Shown here piece after piece: positions 43,946 through 53,426 of a stretch of 64,000 bases of DNA. This stretch comes from an uncultured Poribacteria bacterium. GTDB taxonomy: Bacteria > Poribacteria > WGA-4E > PCPOR2b. The position numbers and the translations under genes are program-made. The notes under the pieces were generated by a model that was not told the origin of the DNA, ran no database searches, and was given only the letters and a program-made list of their open reading frames with translations. The stretch is from positions 806,001 through 870,000 of the forward strand of contig OY282444.1 of the NCBI GenBank assembly GCA_958296125.1. The letters run 5' to 3'. Numbering within the stretch: position 1 is the first letter of the stretch; every line of letters begins with the position of its first letter.

Positions 43946-45079
43946 ATGGATAGCGTGCGCTATGGGGTCATTGGGATTAAGGGAGTCGGGGGCTTGCATG
44001 TAAACTTGGCTCGGGAGCATGAAAACATAGAATTAACAGCGTTGGTGGATCTCGACGAAGCGTCCGTCAAGGCACAATCCCAAGAACTGGGTATACGTGC
44101 ATTTACCGATTACCGCGAGATGCTAAATGCCGGGATTGTCGATGCAGTATCGATTGCAACGCCGCACCATCTACACGCAATCATCGGTTTAGAGTGCTTG
44201 AAAGCAGGATTGCACATTTTCACCGAGAAACCCCTTGCCAACCGCGTGTCGGATGCGGACGCGATGATCGAGGCGGCAAAAGCAAGGGATTTGAAGCTGT
44301 GCGTCGGCCACCAATACCGAACCTATCGAACCCCTCAGACGATGAAGCACCTGATTGATAGCGGGGCGATTGGAAATATCATGCGCGTACTCTGGACATG
44401 GATTGCGTTTCGCCCGGAAAGTTACTATGCGCGTGCCATCTGGCGTCAGACATGGCGACATGCCGGCGGCGGTGTGTTGATGAATCAGACGAGCCATGAT
44501 CTGGATCTAATCTGCTGGTTGATTGGCGAACCGGTCCAAGTCTCCGCGATGATTGGCAACCAATTCCATCAGATCGAGGTAGAAGATGTGGTCTGTGCAA
44601 ATATGCTGTTCAAAAACGGTGCCTTCGGCTCGATTCAACTCACCATTAATCAACCGAGGGGTTATAGCATCCGTCAGATTGCTGGCGATAAAGGGGCGTT
44701 GGCGATTCCGGATGTGCAGAGCCTAGCGAGCGATGAGGCAGATCACATCCTACTTGGCACTTATAGGGATTCGCTGCCGGACCTGGTGGAGCGGACAAAC
44801 GGCATCGCTGAACAACCGGAGACCTCATGGCAGCCCGTCGAGTTGCGGGATGAACCCGGGGGACACAAGGTATTGATGGATAGCTTTATCGATGCAATTC
44901 TCAACGGTGGCGAGCCGCTAGTCAACGGCGTGAGTGCGCGTTCCGCTGTCGAATTGATTAACGCCATTGTGCTTTCGGCGATGCGGAAAAAGAGTGTTGA
45001 CGTGCCGGTAGATCGAGGGGAGTATGACGAACTGTTTGAAGCATTAAGCAGCGGCAGCCTCCAGATTCCTAGATTTTAG
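43946..45079 (+). CDS. Gfo/Idh/MocA-family oxidoreductase
   Basis: 377 residues from ATG 43946 (GGGAGGACATA before it). NAD(P)-binding VRYGVIGIKGVGGLHVN, LTALVDLDEA, the EKP motif in IFTEKPLANRV, and HQYRTYRTP with the catalytic-type K/H region LWTWIAFRP, then GGGVLMNQTSHDLDL. These enzymes reduce or oxidise sugars, inositol or glycosides. With the transaldolase-like gene that follows it may form a small sugar unit. Confidence 0.92.
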   Translation: MDSVRYGVIGIKGVGGLHVNLAREHENIELTALVDLDEASVKAQSQELGIRAFTDYREMLNAGIVDAVSIATPHHLHAIIGLECLKAGLHIFTEKPLANRVSDADAMIEAAKARDLKLCVGHQYRTYRTPQTMKHLIDSGAIGNIMRVLWTWIAFRPESYYARAIWRQTWRHAGGGVLMNQTSHDLDLICWLIGEPVQVSAMIGNQFHQIEVEDVVCANMLFKNGAFGSIQLTINQPRGYSIRQIAGDKGALAIPDVQSLASDEADHILLGTYRDSLPDLVERTNGIAEQPETSWQPVELRDEPGGHKVLMDSFIDAILNGGEPLVNGVSARSAVELINAIVLSAMRKKSVDVPVDRGEYDELFEALSSGSLQIPRF

Positions 45080-45186
45080 ATGGCAGCCCTTTGCTGATCA
45101 AGGGGTCTGCAAGCCGAATCGCTATAACGATTGCTGTTACAAATTAAAAAATATGCGAATTTGATTTTGTTGGAAGGAGTTTGTGT

Positions 45187-46428
45187 ATGGCTTTGTCATC
45201 AAATCGCGTCGATCTGATTCACAATTTTGTGAAGGAAGGCATTGATCTACAGCGTGGGTGTATTGAGACGGAATCAGATCCATTTTGGAAAGCGTTATGT
45301 ATGGCTGGCTCCGAGCTTTGGTTGGATACCGGTGATATTGAAGCTGCTACCGGGTTATGGACTGATGAATTTACTGCTCTGACGACCAATAACACCTTGC
45401 TCAACGCCGAAGTGCAAAAGGGAATTTACGACGACCTAATCCAGAAAGCAGCCGGTGTACTCACCGGGTTGGATATTCAAACGCAGATTATTGAGATTGC
45501 CTTTATCTTAAACGCGCGTCATGGACTTCGTTTGGCGCAACGTTTCGGCGGCAGGGTGAGTGTTGAACTTCATACAATTTTGGCACACGATATTGATCGG
45601 AGCGTCTCCTACGGTCAACGTTATTATGAGATTTGTCCCGAACATTTTATTATTAAGGTGCCTTTAACCCCCTCCGGCTTGATTGCCATGCGCCGTTTGC
45701 GGGAAGATGGGATACCGGTCAATTTCACGTTGGGATTTAGTGCGCGGCATAATTTCGTCGCAACCTCTTTTGGTGCCCCCTCCTATGTCAATGTATTTCT
45801 GGGGCGGCTCAATTCCTACATCGCTGACCATCAGTTGGGCGATGGCAAATTGGTCGGTGAAAAGGCAGTCCTTGCGAGTCAGCGTGTGGTGAAAAACCTC
45901 TCTCAGGAAAATAGGGAGCCAACGCTCCAGATCGCCGCGAGCTTGCGGACAGCGGGGCAACTCCCGTATTTGGCTGGGATCGATGTCTTCACCATGCCTG
46001 TGAATGTCGCTGCCGCTGCCAAGCAGGAACTTTCCGGAAAATGGGAATCGAGCATCGAAAACGAATATACGGTTCACCTCAACAACGGTATCAGCGAATC
46101 AGACCTTCGGATAGATACACTTTGGGAGGTTTCGGAATCCGACCGCCGACTGACTGACAGCTTAACAACGGATGTCCCCCAGACAGCGGACGAAATTGTA
46201 GATCGAGCGTATGATATGGGTGCCGGGGATTTGTTCCCCAAACTTTCCGATGAAGAGCTTGCCCAAATCGCAGCCGATGGTAAAATGCCCAAGCATGAAA
46301 TCTGGGGGAATCGAATTAGATCCGGTGAACTTGCCATTGACACGCTTTTGAATCTTGCCGGACTCGCATCGTTTGAAAGCGATCAGCAGGAACTCGACGA
46401 CCGGATCGAAAAGCTAATTGCGCGATGA
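45187..46428 (+). CDS. Transaldolase-like protein
   Basis: 413 residues from ATG 45187 (AAGGAG upstream). TIM-barrel pattern: WTDEFTALTTNNTLLNAEVQKG near residue 55, GGRVSVELHTILAHD, the Schiff-base lysine in HFIIKVPLTPSG near 155, and VNFTLGFSARHNFVATSF. It is longer than typical transaldolases by an extra C-terminal tail after about residue 330 (ADEIVDRAYDMGAGDLFPKLSD). It could transfer dihydroxyacetone or cleave a related sugar phosphate. Directly downstream of the oxidoreductase gene. Confidence 0.85.
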   Translation: MALSSNRVDLIHNFVKEGIDLQRGCIETESDPFWKALCMAGSELWLDTGDIEAATGLWTDEFTALTTNNTLLNAEVQKGIYDDLIQKAAGVLTGLDIQTQIIEIAFILNARHGLRLAQRFGGRVSVELHTILAHDIDRSVSYGQRYYEICPEHFIIKVPLTPSGLIAMRRLREDGIPVNFTLGFSARHNFVATSFGAPSYVNVFLGRLNSYIADHQLGDGKLVGEKAVLASQRVVKNLSQENREPTLQIAASLRTAGQLPYLAGIDVFTMPVNVAAAAKQELSGKWESSIENEYTVHLNNGISESDLRIDTLWEVSESDRRLTDSLTTDVPQTADEIVDRAYDMGAGDLFPKLSDEELAQIAADGKMPKHEIWGNRIRSGELAIDTLLNLAGLASFESDQQELDDRIEKLIAR

Positions 46429-46540
46429 ATGATTTCTCACAAAAGAAGCATCGCCCCCCTACTAATTTGAATCGGAGATATCGTGAAAATGTTGTAAGCG
46501 ATTCCCGCTGGATCTTATGACGCAGCTAAAGAAAGGAGTG

Positions 46541-48290
46541 ATGCCATATCCGCAGCTTATTACATCTCAAACCGTATGTTATTCGCTACCGATCCGCCGT
46601 TATTGCGAGCTTTTTCTTTGTGCTCGCGACGAATGCGGTGATTGTGGTGCAGCCAAAGTTGTTGAAGTGGGTTGTTGACGACCTAACTAGAACGATTACC
46701 CCTCTCAAGGTCTTGTTCTACGCGCTACTCATTTTGGGGGCTGCTCTGGTTGGAGGTGTGCTGCGATTTGGTCAGCGTCAGGTTATCCAAAGTGCGGCGA
46801 GGCGGATGGAATACCATCTTCGGAACGATTTCTTCACGCATCTTCAAAAACTGTCTGCGTCCTACTATCAGGATGTTCGCACGGGAGATCTGATGGCGCG
46901 AGCGACCAGTGACATGAACGCCGTCCGGATGGTGCTCAGTAGCGCGGTCTCATATACATCAGACGCTCTTATCTTCTTTGTGCTGGCACTGGTGATTATG
47001 CTGCAGATCGACGCACAGCTGACGTTGTTGGCACTTCTACCGTATCCAATCCTCGCTGTCTTGATTAAGGAATTGGGGAGGCGAGTCCACAAACATTATG
47101 AGCGGATCCAAGAAGGCTTCTCTACGATGAACACCAAAGTGCAGGAGAACCTGTCCGGTGTGCGCGTTGTCAAGGCGTATACGCTCGAAGAAAGCGAGGT
47201 AGAGGAGTTTGAAGTATATAACCGGGACTTCGTGGAACGCAATCGTGCCCAGATTCGATTAGTAACCTTTTTCTTTCCGTTGTTCCGATTTTTGCCCGGA
47301 CTTGGCGTTGCCGTTCTCCTCTGGCTCGGCGGCATCCGCGTAGTTGAGGGACAAATCACGTTGGGCGACTTCATATCTTTCAACGCTTATCTGATGATGT
47401 TCATCCGTCCGATGATTACGTTTGGTTTTATTGTGAATACTTTTGAGCGTGGGGCTGCCTCAATGGAACGAATCCGCAGAATTCTTGATGTCACACCCGA
47501 AATCGCTGATGCAGAAACGGTACGCCAAGACATCAAAGAGATTCACGGTGGAATCGAATTTAGAAATCTTAACTTCGCTTATCCCCACGGGGAGCCAGTG
47601 CTCAAAAATATTAACCTCAAGATTCCGCGTGGGACTACGGTTGCAATTGTCGGAGCGACCGGCAGCGGTAAGACTACCCTGATCAACCTCATCCCTCGCA
47701 TCCGTCAAGCGGAGCGGGGCATGGTCTTCATCGACGGTGTTGATATTCAAGATATCCCGCTCCAACTCTTGAGATCGAGCGTCGGTGTTGTTGAGCAGGA
47801 ACCCTTCCTCTTTTCCGACCTCCTGCGGAATAACATCACCTACGGCGTTGGTGATACGAATGAAGTTGAGGTCAAGGAGGTCGCACACACCGCTGATCTC
47901 CTTGAGCAGATTGAGGAATTTCCCGATGGACTAGAGACGTTCTTGGGTGAACGCGGGCAAACTATCTCAGGAGGACAGAAACAACGAACTGCGCTCGCAC
48001 GCGCAATTATGGTGAAGCCGAAGATTTTGATATTGGACGATACATTTGCAAGCGTAGATACAAATACAGAGGATACCATCCTCACACGGCTGAATGAGGT
48101 TATGGAAGATCGCACGGCACTCCTCATATCGCACCGCATTTCGACAGTCAAGGCGGCAGATCTAATTATCGTCTTGGACGAAGGGGAGATTGTCGAACGC
48201 GGTACGCATGAGGAGTTACTGGCGCGTGACGGCATTTATGCCGGCATCCACGAGAAACAGTTGTTGCAAGAAGAGCTAGAAGCACTTTAG
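46541..48290 (+). CDS. ABC exporter, fused membrane and ATPase domains (MsbA/lipid-multidrug type); start disturbed
   Basis: About 580 residues. The open frame begins at 46542 and reads HIRSLLHLKPYVIRYRSAV, a typical exporter N-terminus, before the first helix. The only good ribosome site (AAGGAG) with an ATG at 46541 is in the adjacent frame, one base off. GTG 46620 is inside helix 1 and unlikely as start. Membrane domain: six helices with LSASYYQDVRTGDLMARATSDMN. ATPase: Walker A VGATGSGKTT, TISGGQKQR signature, ILILDDTFASVD. The start disturbance may be a sequencing error, a real frameshift, or a non-standard start. Confidence 0.85.
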
Positions 48291-48366
48291 GCCTCCCCCT
48301 AACGCTCACTCGCTTTCGGACTTGCCCGACCCCCCTAACCTAGCTAGCTGCGGTCTGGAAGCGTTC

Positions 48367-49527
48367 TCATGCTTCGCCGGCTGCCGCCGCTTGGCGTTCC
48401 AATTCACCACACCAACCGATGACCTCTCCACCCTTGATGCGCTTGATTTCAAACCCTGTGTACCGATCCTCAAGCGTATCTCCTAGTTTCTGTGTTTCCG
48501 CCCAGCGATCCCAAGCAATTTTCATCCACTTGTGCGGCAACACTTCGCGCACGGCGGGATCGAGTTGCCACGCGTGGCGCACGTCTGCCACCGATGGCTC
48601 CCCGGTGAACTCGCCTGACCACTTCGACCAACCGATTGACAAGGTATTCCGCTCACGTTGGGGGACGGTGTGTCCGGTGTGAATCGTTACGCCATTGCGG
48701 ATGAGGGCTTCTCCCGCCTTGAGTCGGATTGCCACTTGGCCCGGCAACGGGTCTACGCCGTTCCAACTCGGTGTGTGCGGCACCCCCTGATCCTTCATCC
48801 CTCTCGGCAGAAGCACATCATGCTCAAGCGGCGTGCGCCATCGATTGTGGCTGCCCGGTATTAATTCGTGGCATTCATCGTCTGTCAGTGCCAAGAACAT
48901 GCTCACACCGTTTCGCTCCGTGACAGACTTCGCGTTATCCGCGACGATTTCTTTCCAGCGGATTCTTTCGGTCTCCTCGGAATACGCCTCAGGCCCCTCC
49001 CCTCGGACCTCGCGCTGTGCAAAGTACTTCTCCCCGGTGCCCCACCATGTTGTATCTCGGTGCCAACCGAGTTTATTCTCGTGCGTCCGGGGATTGCACC
49101 ACAGCAGCAGTCCACCCAGCACCATATCCTCTGGCTGTAGCCCATTACACCAAGAGGAGACAAAATCTAGGAAATCTGAAGAGCCGTGGAACTCAGCAAA
49201 GCTAGGTTCATTGAAAGCCGGATGGATAAGTCCCCGAACCGCCCACGGCTGATCCTGTCCTGTGCGGTGCACGTAGCCCTTCGAGCAGTCAATCTTACTA
49301 TAGACGTGCTGCGGTGCACACGCTTCGGTGACACGGCGACCCGCTTCACGCAGAATCGGGATCCAGGGGTTATCGACAAAGTCATTGATGATGACAAAAC
49401 CGTGCTCTCTGAGGTGTTCCAATCGCTCTGGCGTGGCTCCGGGAGCCGCAAGTTCGGATTTCGCATCAGCAAAGGCAGGGGCGCGGTAAGGTTCCGCCGC
49501 TGGTGATTGATCGGTGTTCATTTTCAT
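48367..49527 (-). CDS. Phytanoyl-CoA dioxygenase family protein (2)
   Basis: 386 residues, larger than the other two. Seen: LREHGFVIINDFVDNPWI, iron ligands in LGWHRDTTWWG, MFLALTDDECHELIPGSHNRW, distal histidine and 2-OG arginine in IHTGHTVPQRERNTLSIGW. The C-terminal helix is extra. Natural substrate unknown. The next dioxygenase gene is about 200 bases upstream on the same strand. Confidence 0.92.
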   Translation of the reverse strand: MKMNTDQSPAAEPYRAPAFADAKSELAAPGATPERLEHLREHGFVIINDFVDNPWIPILREAGRRVTEACAPQHVYSKIDCSKGYVHRTGQDQPWAVRGLIHPAFNEPSFAEFHGSSDFLDFVSSWCNGLQPEDMVLGGLLLWCNPRTHENKLGWHRDTTWWGTGEKYFAQREVRGEGPEAYSEETERIRWKEIVADNAKSVTERNGVSMFLALTDDECHELIPGSHNRWRTPLEHDVLLPRGMKDQGVPHTPSWNGVDPLPGQVAIRLKAGEALIRNGVTIHTGHTVPQRERNTLSIGWSKWSGEFTGEPSVADVRHAWQLDPAVREVLPHKWMKIAWDRWAETQKLGDTLEDRYTGFEIKRIKGGEVIGWCGELERQAAAAGEA

Positions 49528-49744
49528 TCCTTTCGACCCACCCCAAACCTATAGGTTGGGCACACGGGTCAACTTTAAAATGGTATTTGATCAATCGGGG
49601 ATTGACCAAATCCGTTGAAAACACGGGCAGGACGATGCCCTACCCGCCATTCAGTCTATCTCCTATAGCAGAGATTATGGCATGAACCTGCAAATTTGTC
49701 AAGGGGTTTTGCTATGCGGGCTCAAACGGTTGAAATAGACGGTG

Positions 49745-50572
49745 TCAAGAACATGTTAGACTGACTGTTTCCTGTTTGACAATCTCCTTGACGTGCTTAT
49801 AGGGGGCGACCTCGATTAATTCCAGCGTCTCTGGCGACAATCTAGTCTTAATTTCGTCTGGAAACGGGTCAAAGCTCCCATAGGCGGTGTGCTGCGGCAT
49901 GTATCGCAGTATCAGGAAGCGGCGGTCCCGATCTTTCGGTTTCCAGACGAGGACACCGTGGGTGAGCAATTCCGAGATAATTACCACATCGCCAGCGCGC
50001 GGCGTGATATTGGTCACGGCTGGATGCGGCTCCGGGTCCATCTCATCGCTGTCCGGGACAAACAGATTCGGTGGGCGTAAAAACTCGCTTTTGTGAGAAC
50101 CTGGAATCACGACGAGCCCCCCATCGCCGGGCATCACATCGGTCAAGTAGAAGAAGACAACGAAGAAGTCACAGTAAATCTGTCCGTCTTGGCAGAAATA
50201 ACGTGGCATCTCCGGTCCACCGCCCCCTTCTCGTGCACAGTGCAGCGGGTGAAATCGTTGTCCGTGGGTATTTCGCCCCAGCGTGCCACTGGTAAACCGG
50301 GGCCTGTTGCCGGTCAGTTCCTTGATGATGGGCCAGGTCACTGGATGCACACAGAGAGACTCCAGTACCTTGTCGAATGCAAAGCCGTGGGAATAGGGGG
50401 TAAAGTCTGGACGCTCTAGATTTGCCCCAAATCCAGGCTCCCATTTTTCGGGTGGGGTGTGGATGTAGCGGTCAGCTGCCTCTTGAGCCTGTTTCAGTCC
50501 TTCAGGATTCAGAACATGCTTCAGGTGAAGATAGCCGGTCACATCAAATAGGTAACGTTGTTGGGGAGTCAT
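49745..50572 (-). CDS. Phytanoyl-CoA dioxygenase family protein (3)
   Basis: 275 residues from ATG 50572 (AGAGGAT before it; an upstream GTG exists). Seen: QQRYLFDVTGYLHLKHVL, FHPLHCAREGGG, VVFFYLTDVMPGDGGLVVIPGSHKS and the distal HGVLVWKPKDRDRRFLILRY. In place of the common HxD it has HPLHC with a later D/E, so iron-ligand assignment is less certain than in the other two. Upstream of dioxygenase 2 on the same strand. Confidence 0.88.
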   Translation of the reverse strand: MTPQQRYLFDVTGYLHLKHVLNPEGLKQAQEAADRYIHTPPEKWEPGFGANLERPDFTPYSHGFAFDKVLESLCVHPVTWPIIKELTGNRPRFTSGTLGRNTHGQRFHPLHCAREGGGGPEMPRYFCQDGQIYCDFFVVFFYLTDVMPGDGGLVVIPGSHKSEFLRPPNLFVPDSDEMDPEPHPAVTNITPRAGDVVIISELLTHGVLVWKPKDRDRRFLILRYMPQHTAYGSFDPFPDEIKTRLSPETLELIEVAPYKHVKEIVKQETVSLTCS

Positions 50573-50921
50573 TGAATCCTCTAACACTGGTCAAATATTG
50601 AAGTGCTCTGTAGTACTGAACTGTCATACATAAATGCTGATAAGGAACTATAAATTCTGGTGCTGGTTTTACCCACTTGAACCATTGCGGCTGAACAGGC
50701 TAACAGCACCGATATACTGATGCTTACAGATATGGCAAAGTTCGGTAAATCCTATCACGCACAACCCTTTGACCATTTGCCAAGTCAAATGAAGAACTGT
50801 GCATTTTCCTATCACAGATTACTGTAATTCTTCTTGTGTTTTACCTACGTTTTCGATATAATAAGGAGATAAAATCTTGGTATATTATCAAAATCTTCCG
50901 ATCTAAAAACCCGTCATTTAT

Positions 50922-50940
50922 GTCCGTCCCGAGACCAGGG
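50922..50940 (+). repeat. Dispersed 19-bp repeat, copy E
   Basis: GTCCGTCCCGAGACCAGGG, plus-strand orientation. It is intergenic, between a TTGTGT/TATAAT promoter-like pair at 50834-50862 and the STAS-gene promoter at 50985. Confidence 0.75.
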
Positions 50941-50984
50941 ACGGGGATACAGATCCGCTAACCGTGTCAAAGTCCACAAAACGA

Positions 50985-51013
50985 TTGAAATTGTAGGTCA
51001 AATGTGGTATACT
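50985..51013 (+). promoter_or_regulatory. Promoter of the first STAS gene
   Basis: TTGAAA (50985-50990), 17 bases, TATACT (51008-51013). Gives a leader of about 330 bases to ATG 51351. The remainder of the 50573-51350 gap holds copy E of the dispersed repeat and a second promoter-like pair further upstream, and no gene. Confidence 0.6.
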
Positions 51014-51033
51014 TTTCTTGGCTTTCGTGGGCA

Positions 51034-51093
51034 GGTACTATGCCACGGCTCGGTGAGGCTTCCCACAGCTGTTAGTACCGGAGTCGCTACTCC
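51034..51093 (+). promoter_or_regulatory. Structured RNA leader of the first STAS gene
   Basis: A long hairpin: P1 GGTACTA (51034-51040)/TAGTACC (51073-51079), P2 ACGGCT/AGCTGT with one G-U pair, P3 GTGAGG/CCCAC with a bulged A. Immediately after it is a second hairpin GGAGT-CGCT-ACTCC (51080-51093). It starts about 15 bases after the expected transcription start. Known riboswitch classes were not recognised. Confidence 0.55.
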
Positions 51094-51350
51094 GCTATCT
51101 CTGGCAAATATATTAGCAAGTTTAGATTGATTCATCACATCTCTAAACTCAAGAAACTTCCTGGCCTGCCCTCGGAACGGGGCCTGCGGGGAGAGGTGGT
51201 CAGTCCAGTTTCGACTGGCTAACTTTGTTGATTGACTATTACCATGGATTCCAGATGAGACTCGGATCTTGCGAGTTTGAAGCGCAACAAGTAGGAACCT
51301 GAGTCAGGATCAATACCATATTTCTAACGACTATTGGGAGCGAAAATTTT

Positions 51351-51692
51351 ATGGCAAACGAATCAATGACCATCCGTGATAACGCGGATGCAAAAATTGT
51401 CGATGTGAATGAAGATTTGGGAAGTTATGCGGCTGCCGATTTACGAAAAGCAATTGACAGACTGATTAACGAAGCATCTCAGCAGATTGTCGTGAATCTA
51501 AGCCAAGTTCAACATATTAACAGTACGGCCATCGGTGCGATGGTTGGTGCCGCAAAGCGGCTCCGCCAGAATAATGGAGATCTCAAGGTTTACGGTCTGG
51601 CGGATAATCTCAAGCGGACATTTGATTTGGTGGGTGCCTCTAGCGTTCTCGAAATCTATAACTCGGAAAGTAGTGCCCTCGCCGCTTTCTAG
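51351..51692 (+). CDS. STAS-domain anti-sigma factor antagonist (1)
   Basis: 113 residues, single SpoIIAA-like domain. The phosphorylatable serine is in QHINSTAIGAMVG near residue 62. Fold segments: KIVDVNEDLGSYAAADLRKAI, QIVVNLSQ, LKVYGLADNLKRTFDLVGAS. About 60 per cent identical by eye to the gene at 53048. First gene of a partner-switching region, followed by a HATPase-type kinase that would phosphorylate it. Confidence 0.9.
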   Translation: MANESMTIRDNADAKIVDVNEDLGSYAAADLRKAIDRLINEASQQIVVNLSQVQHINSTAIGAMVGAAKRLRQNNGDLKVYGLADNLKRTFDLVGASSVLEIYNSESSALAAF

Positions 51693-51822
51693 ACAACCAT
51701 TTAGATGTCGATCTAAGGTACTAAGATTGGTTTATGTTAAAAGGACTTCAAACGTTTCTTGGCTTGGCCTGCATGTATAATTGTCGTGTCAAGTCCTTAA
51801 CCTGTCGAGTTGGTGTTCTGGC

Positions 51823-52284
51823 ATGACTCAAGCGGAAAAAACGGAACAGGAAATTCTCAAATTCACAGTACCTAGTTGCCTTGAGTATATCCGTCCAATT
51901 CAGGTGTTTATTGGGCAATTAGCGCAACAGCTTGGGTTTTGCCGGACCCGTATTTACGATATTGAACTTATTATCGATGAAGTTTGTAGCAATGCCATCG
52001 AACACGGCTCAGAAACCCCCAATTCAGGAATTGATTTGACCCTCATGTTCGATTCAAGCAAATTAGAAATCCATGTTCGAGACAAAGGGAAATGCGTACA
52101 GGGGAATTGGCTGGCAACGGGGAGACTCGATGAAGTGTCTCAAAAGATGACCCCTGACAGTGAACGTGGACATGGCATCTTTCTCGCCGAAAAGCTCTCC
52201 GACTCCCTTGAAATATTGACCAATCCCCTTGGGGGAACTGATGTTCAAGTGGTTTTCTACTTTTCTCCGAGTAACGATTCTTGA
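51823..52284 (+). CDS. HATPase_c anti-sigma-type serine kinase (1)
   Basis: 153 residues from ATG 51823, RsbW/SpoIIAB-like GHKL ATPase. N box with DEVCSNAIEHGSE; G2-like GHGIFLAEKLSD. The G1 region reads VRDKGKCVQGNW instead of the usual D-x-G-x-G, which could weaken nucleotide binding. It would bind a sigma factor or another target and phosphorylate a STAS protein. Same strand as STAS 1 with about 130 bases between; followed by a STAS remnant. Confidence 0.85.
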   Translation: MTQAEKTEQEILKFTVPSCLEYIRPIQVFIGQLAQQLGFCRTRIYDIELIIDEVCSNAIEHGSETPNSGIDLTLMFDSSKLEIHVRDKGKCVQGNWLATGRLDEVSQKMTPDSERGHGIFLAEKLSDSLEILTNPLGGTDVQVVFYFSPSNDS

Positions 52285-52303
52285 CAGTTGAAGGAATCGA
52301 CTA

Positions 52304-52399
52304 ATGGAATTCAACGTTCGTCACAGGGCGGGAGTAACCGCGGTGTTTGAACAGTTCTTAAACGAGGATGAAGCGATTGCTGCGCTGACAACCGATTGA
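52304..52399 (+). pseudogene. STAS-domain C-terminal remnant
   Basis: 31 codons ending AVFEQFLNEDEAIAALTTD. This matches the last 20 residues of the STAS protein at 60840-61190 (STFEHFDSEDEAIAALTVG). The rest of the domain is missing. It has an ATG but probably encodes no working protein; a short expressed peptide cannot be excluded. Confidence 0.55.
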
Positions 52400-52449
52400 A
52401 GGCGCACAAAGAGATTGGCTAGAAGTGCCGTATGTTGTTTATGACCTGA

Positions 52450-52872
52450 CTACTCCTTTGTAAATCTTTTAACCATTTTGATGAGGGTGCCGGACTTTTC
52501 GTAAGTGACCTCATCCATACACGATTCGATCAAAAAAAGCCCTCTGCCGCTACTTTTAAAGAGATTTTCAGGCTGCATTGGATCTGGAACTCGTTCACGG
52601 TCGAAACCTTGCCCCTGATCCTGGATAACAATCGTGAACTGATCTGGCTGAATAACGAATTCAAAATAAGCGCGTTTCTCCGGATCTTCCTGATTCCCAT
52701 GTTTTATTGCATTGGTACCCGCTTCAACGACTGCCAGATTGATTTGGTCGCTTGATTCTTTATCCAACGGCATCTGGCTAAGGATTTCCGAGAGGATAGC
52801 ATGTAAGGTGTGAACCCACTGTAGTGAGCTGGGAAAATCCAAGCGAATCACTTGTGCAACTGTTTGTTCCAC
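52450..52872 (-). CDS. HATPase_c anti-sigma-type serine kinase (2)
   Basis: 140 residues. All GHKL boxes are intact: EAGTNAIKHGN (N), IQDQGQGFD (G1), GRGLFLIESCMD (G2), then TLIKMVKRF. It resembles RsbW/BtrW. Opposite strand to STAS 2, with the starts facing away from each other. Probably phosphorylates one of the STAS proteins here. Confidence 0.9.
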   Translation of the reverse strand: MEQTVAQVIRLDFPSSLQWVHTLHAILSEILSQMPLDKESSDQINLAVVEAGTNAIKHGNQEDPEKRAYFEFVIQPDQFTIVIQDQGQGFDRERVPDPMQPENLFKSSGRGLFLIESCMDEVTYEKSGTLIKMVKRFTKE

Positions 52873-53047
52873 TTGACTTTTTCTCCTACATCATTTGGTT
52901 AGCGACTGCCGGGGTGCGAACTGGAGAGTGCACAACATCGAAGGTGAATGCAGGCAGGCATACCCATTTTTATTGTTATTTGACTTACTAATTTTGAAAC
53001 ACTTTCGCATGAGCGCGGGAATATCATTGTGAAGAGGTAACAACCTT

Positions 53048-53389
53048 ATGTCAGAAGAATCATCGCGCATCCGCCAAATCGCAGATGTCAAAATTATCGA
53101 TGTCAACGATTATTTGGGAAGCTATGCGGCTGCTGAGTTACGCGAGACACTTGCAAACCTTGTCAACCAAGACGTTCAGAAAATTATTGTGAATTTGAGT
53201 CAGGTCAAGCATATCAATAGCGTGGCTATTGGGGCTCTTGTTGGTACTGCGAAGCAGCTTCGCCTCAAAGATGGGGATGTCAAGATTTACGGTTTGGCAG
53301 AGAATATCAAGCGGACATTTGATTTAATCGGTGCCTCTGATATTGTCGAGATTCATGATTCAGAAGATAGTGCCCTTTCCACTTTCTAG
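53048..53389 (+). CDS. STAS-domain anti-sigma factor antagonist (2)
   Basis: 113 residues, near-copy of STAS 1 with identical length. Phosphosite region KHINSVAIGALVG keeps the serine but the next position is Val rather than Thr. Ribosome site GAGGTAAC. It shares with STAS 1 the stretch IKRTFDLIGAS. The two are a recent gene pair separated by the two HATPase genes. Confidence 0.9.
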   Translation: MSEESSRIRQIADVKIIDVNDYLGSYAAAELRETLANLVNQDVQKIIVNLSQVKHINSVAIGALVGTAKQLRLKDGDVKIYGLAENIKRTFDLIGASDIVEIHDSEDSALSTF

Positions 53390-53426
53390 CTAGGCGCGTT
53401 GATGCCCTATTCGTCGATCCGAAGGG

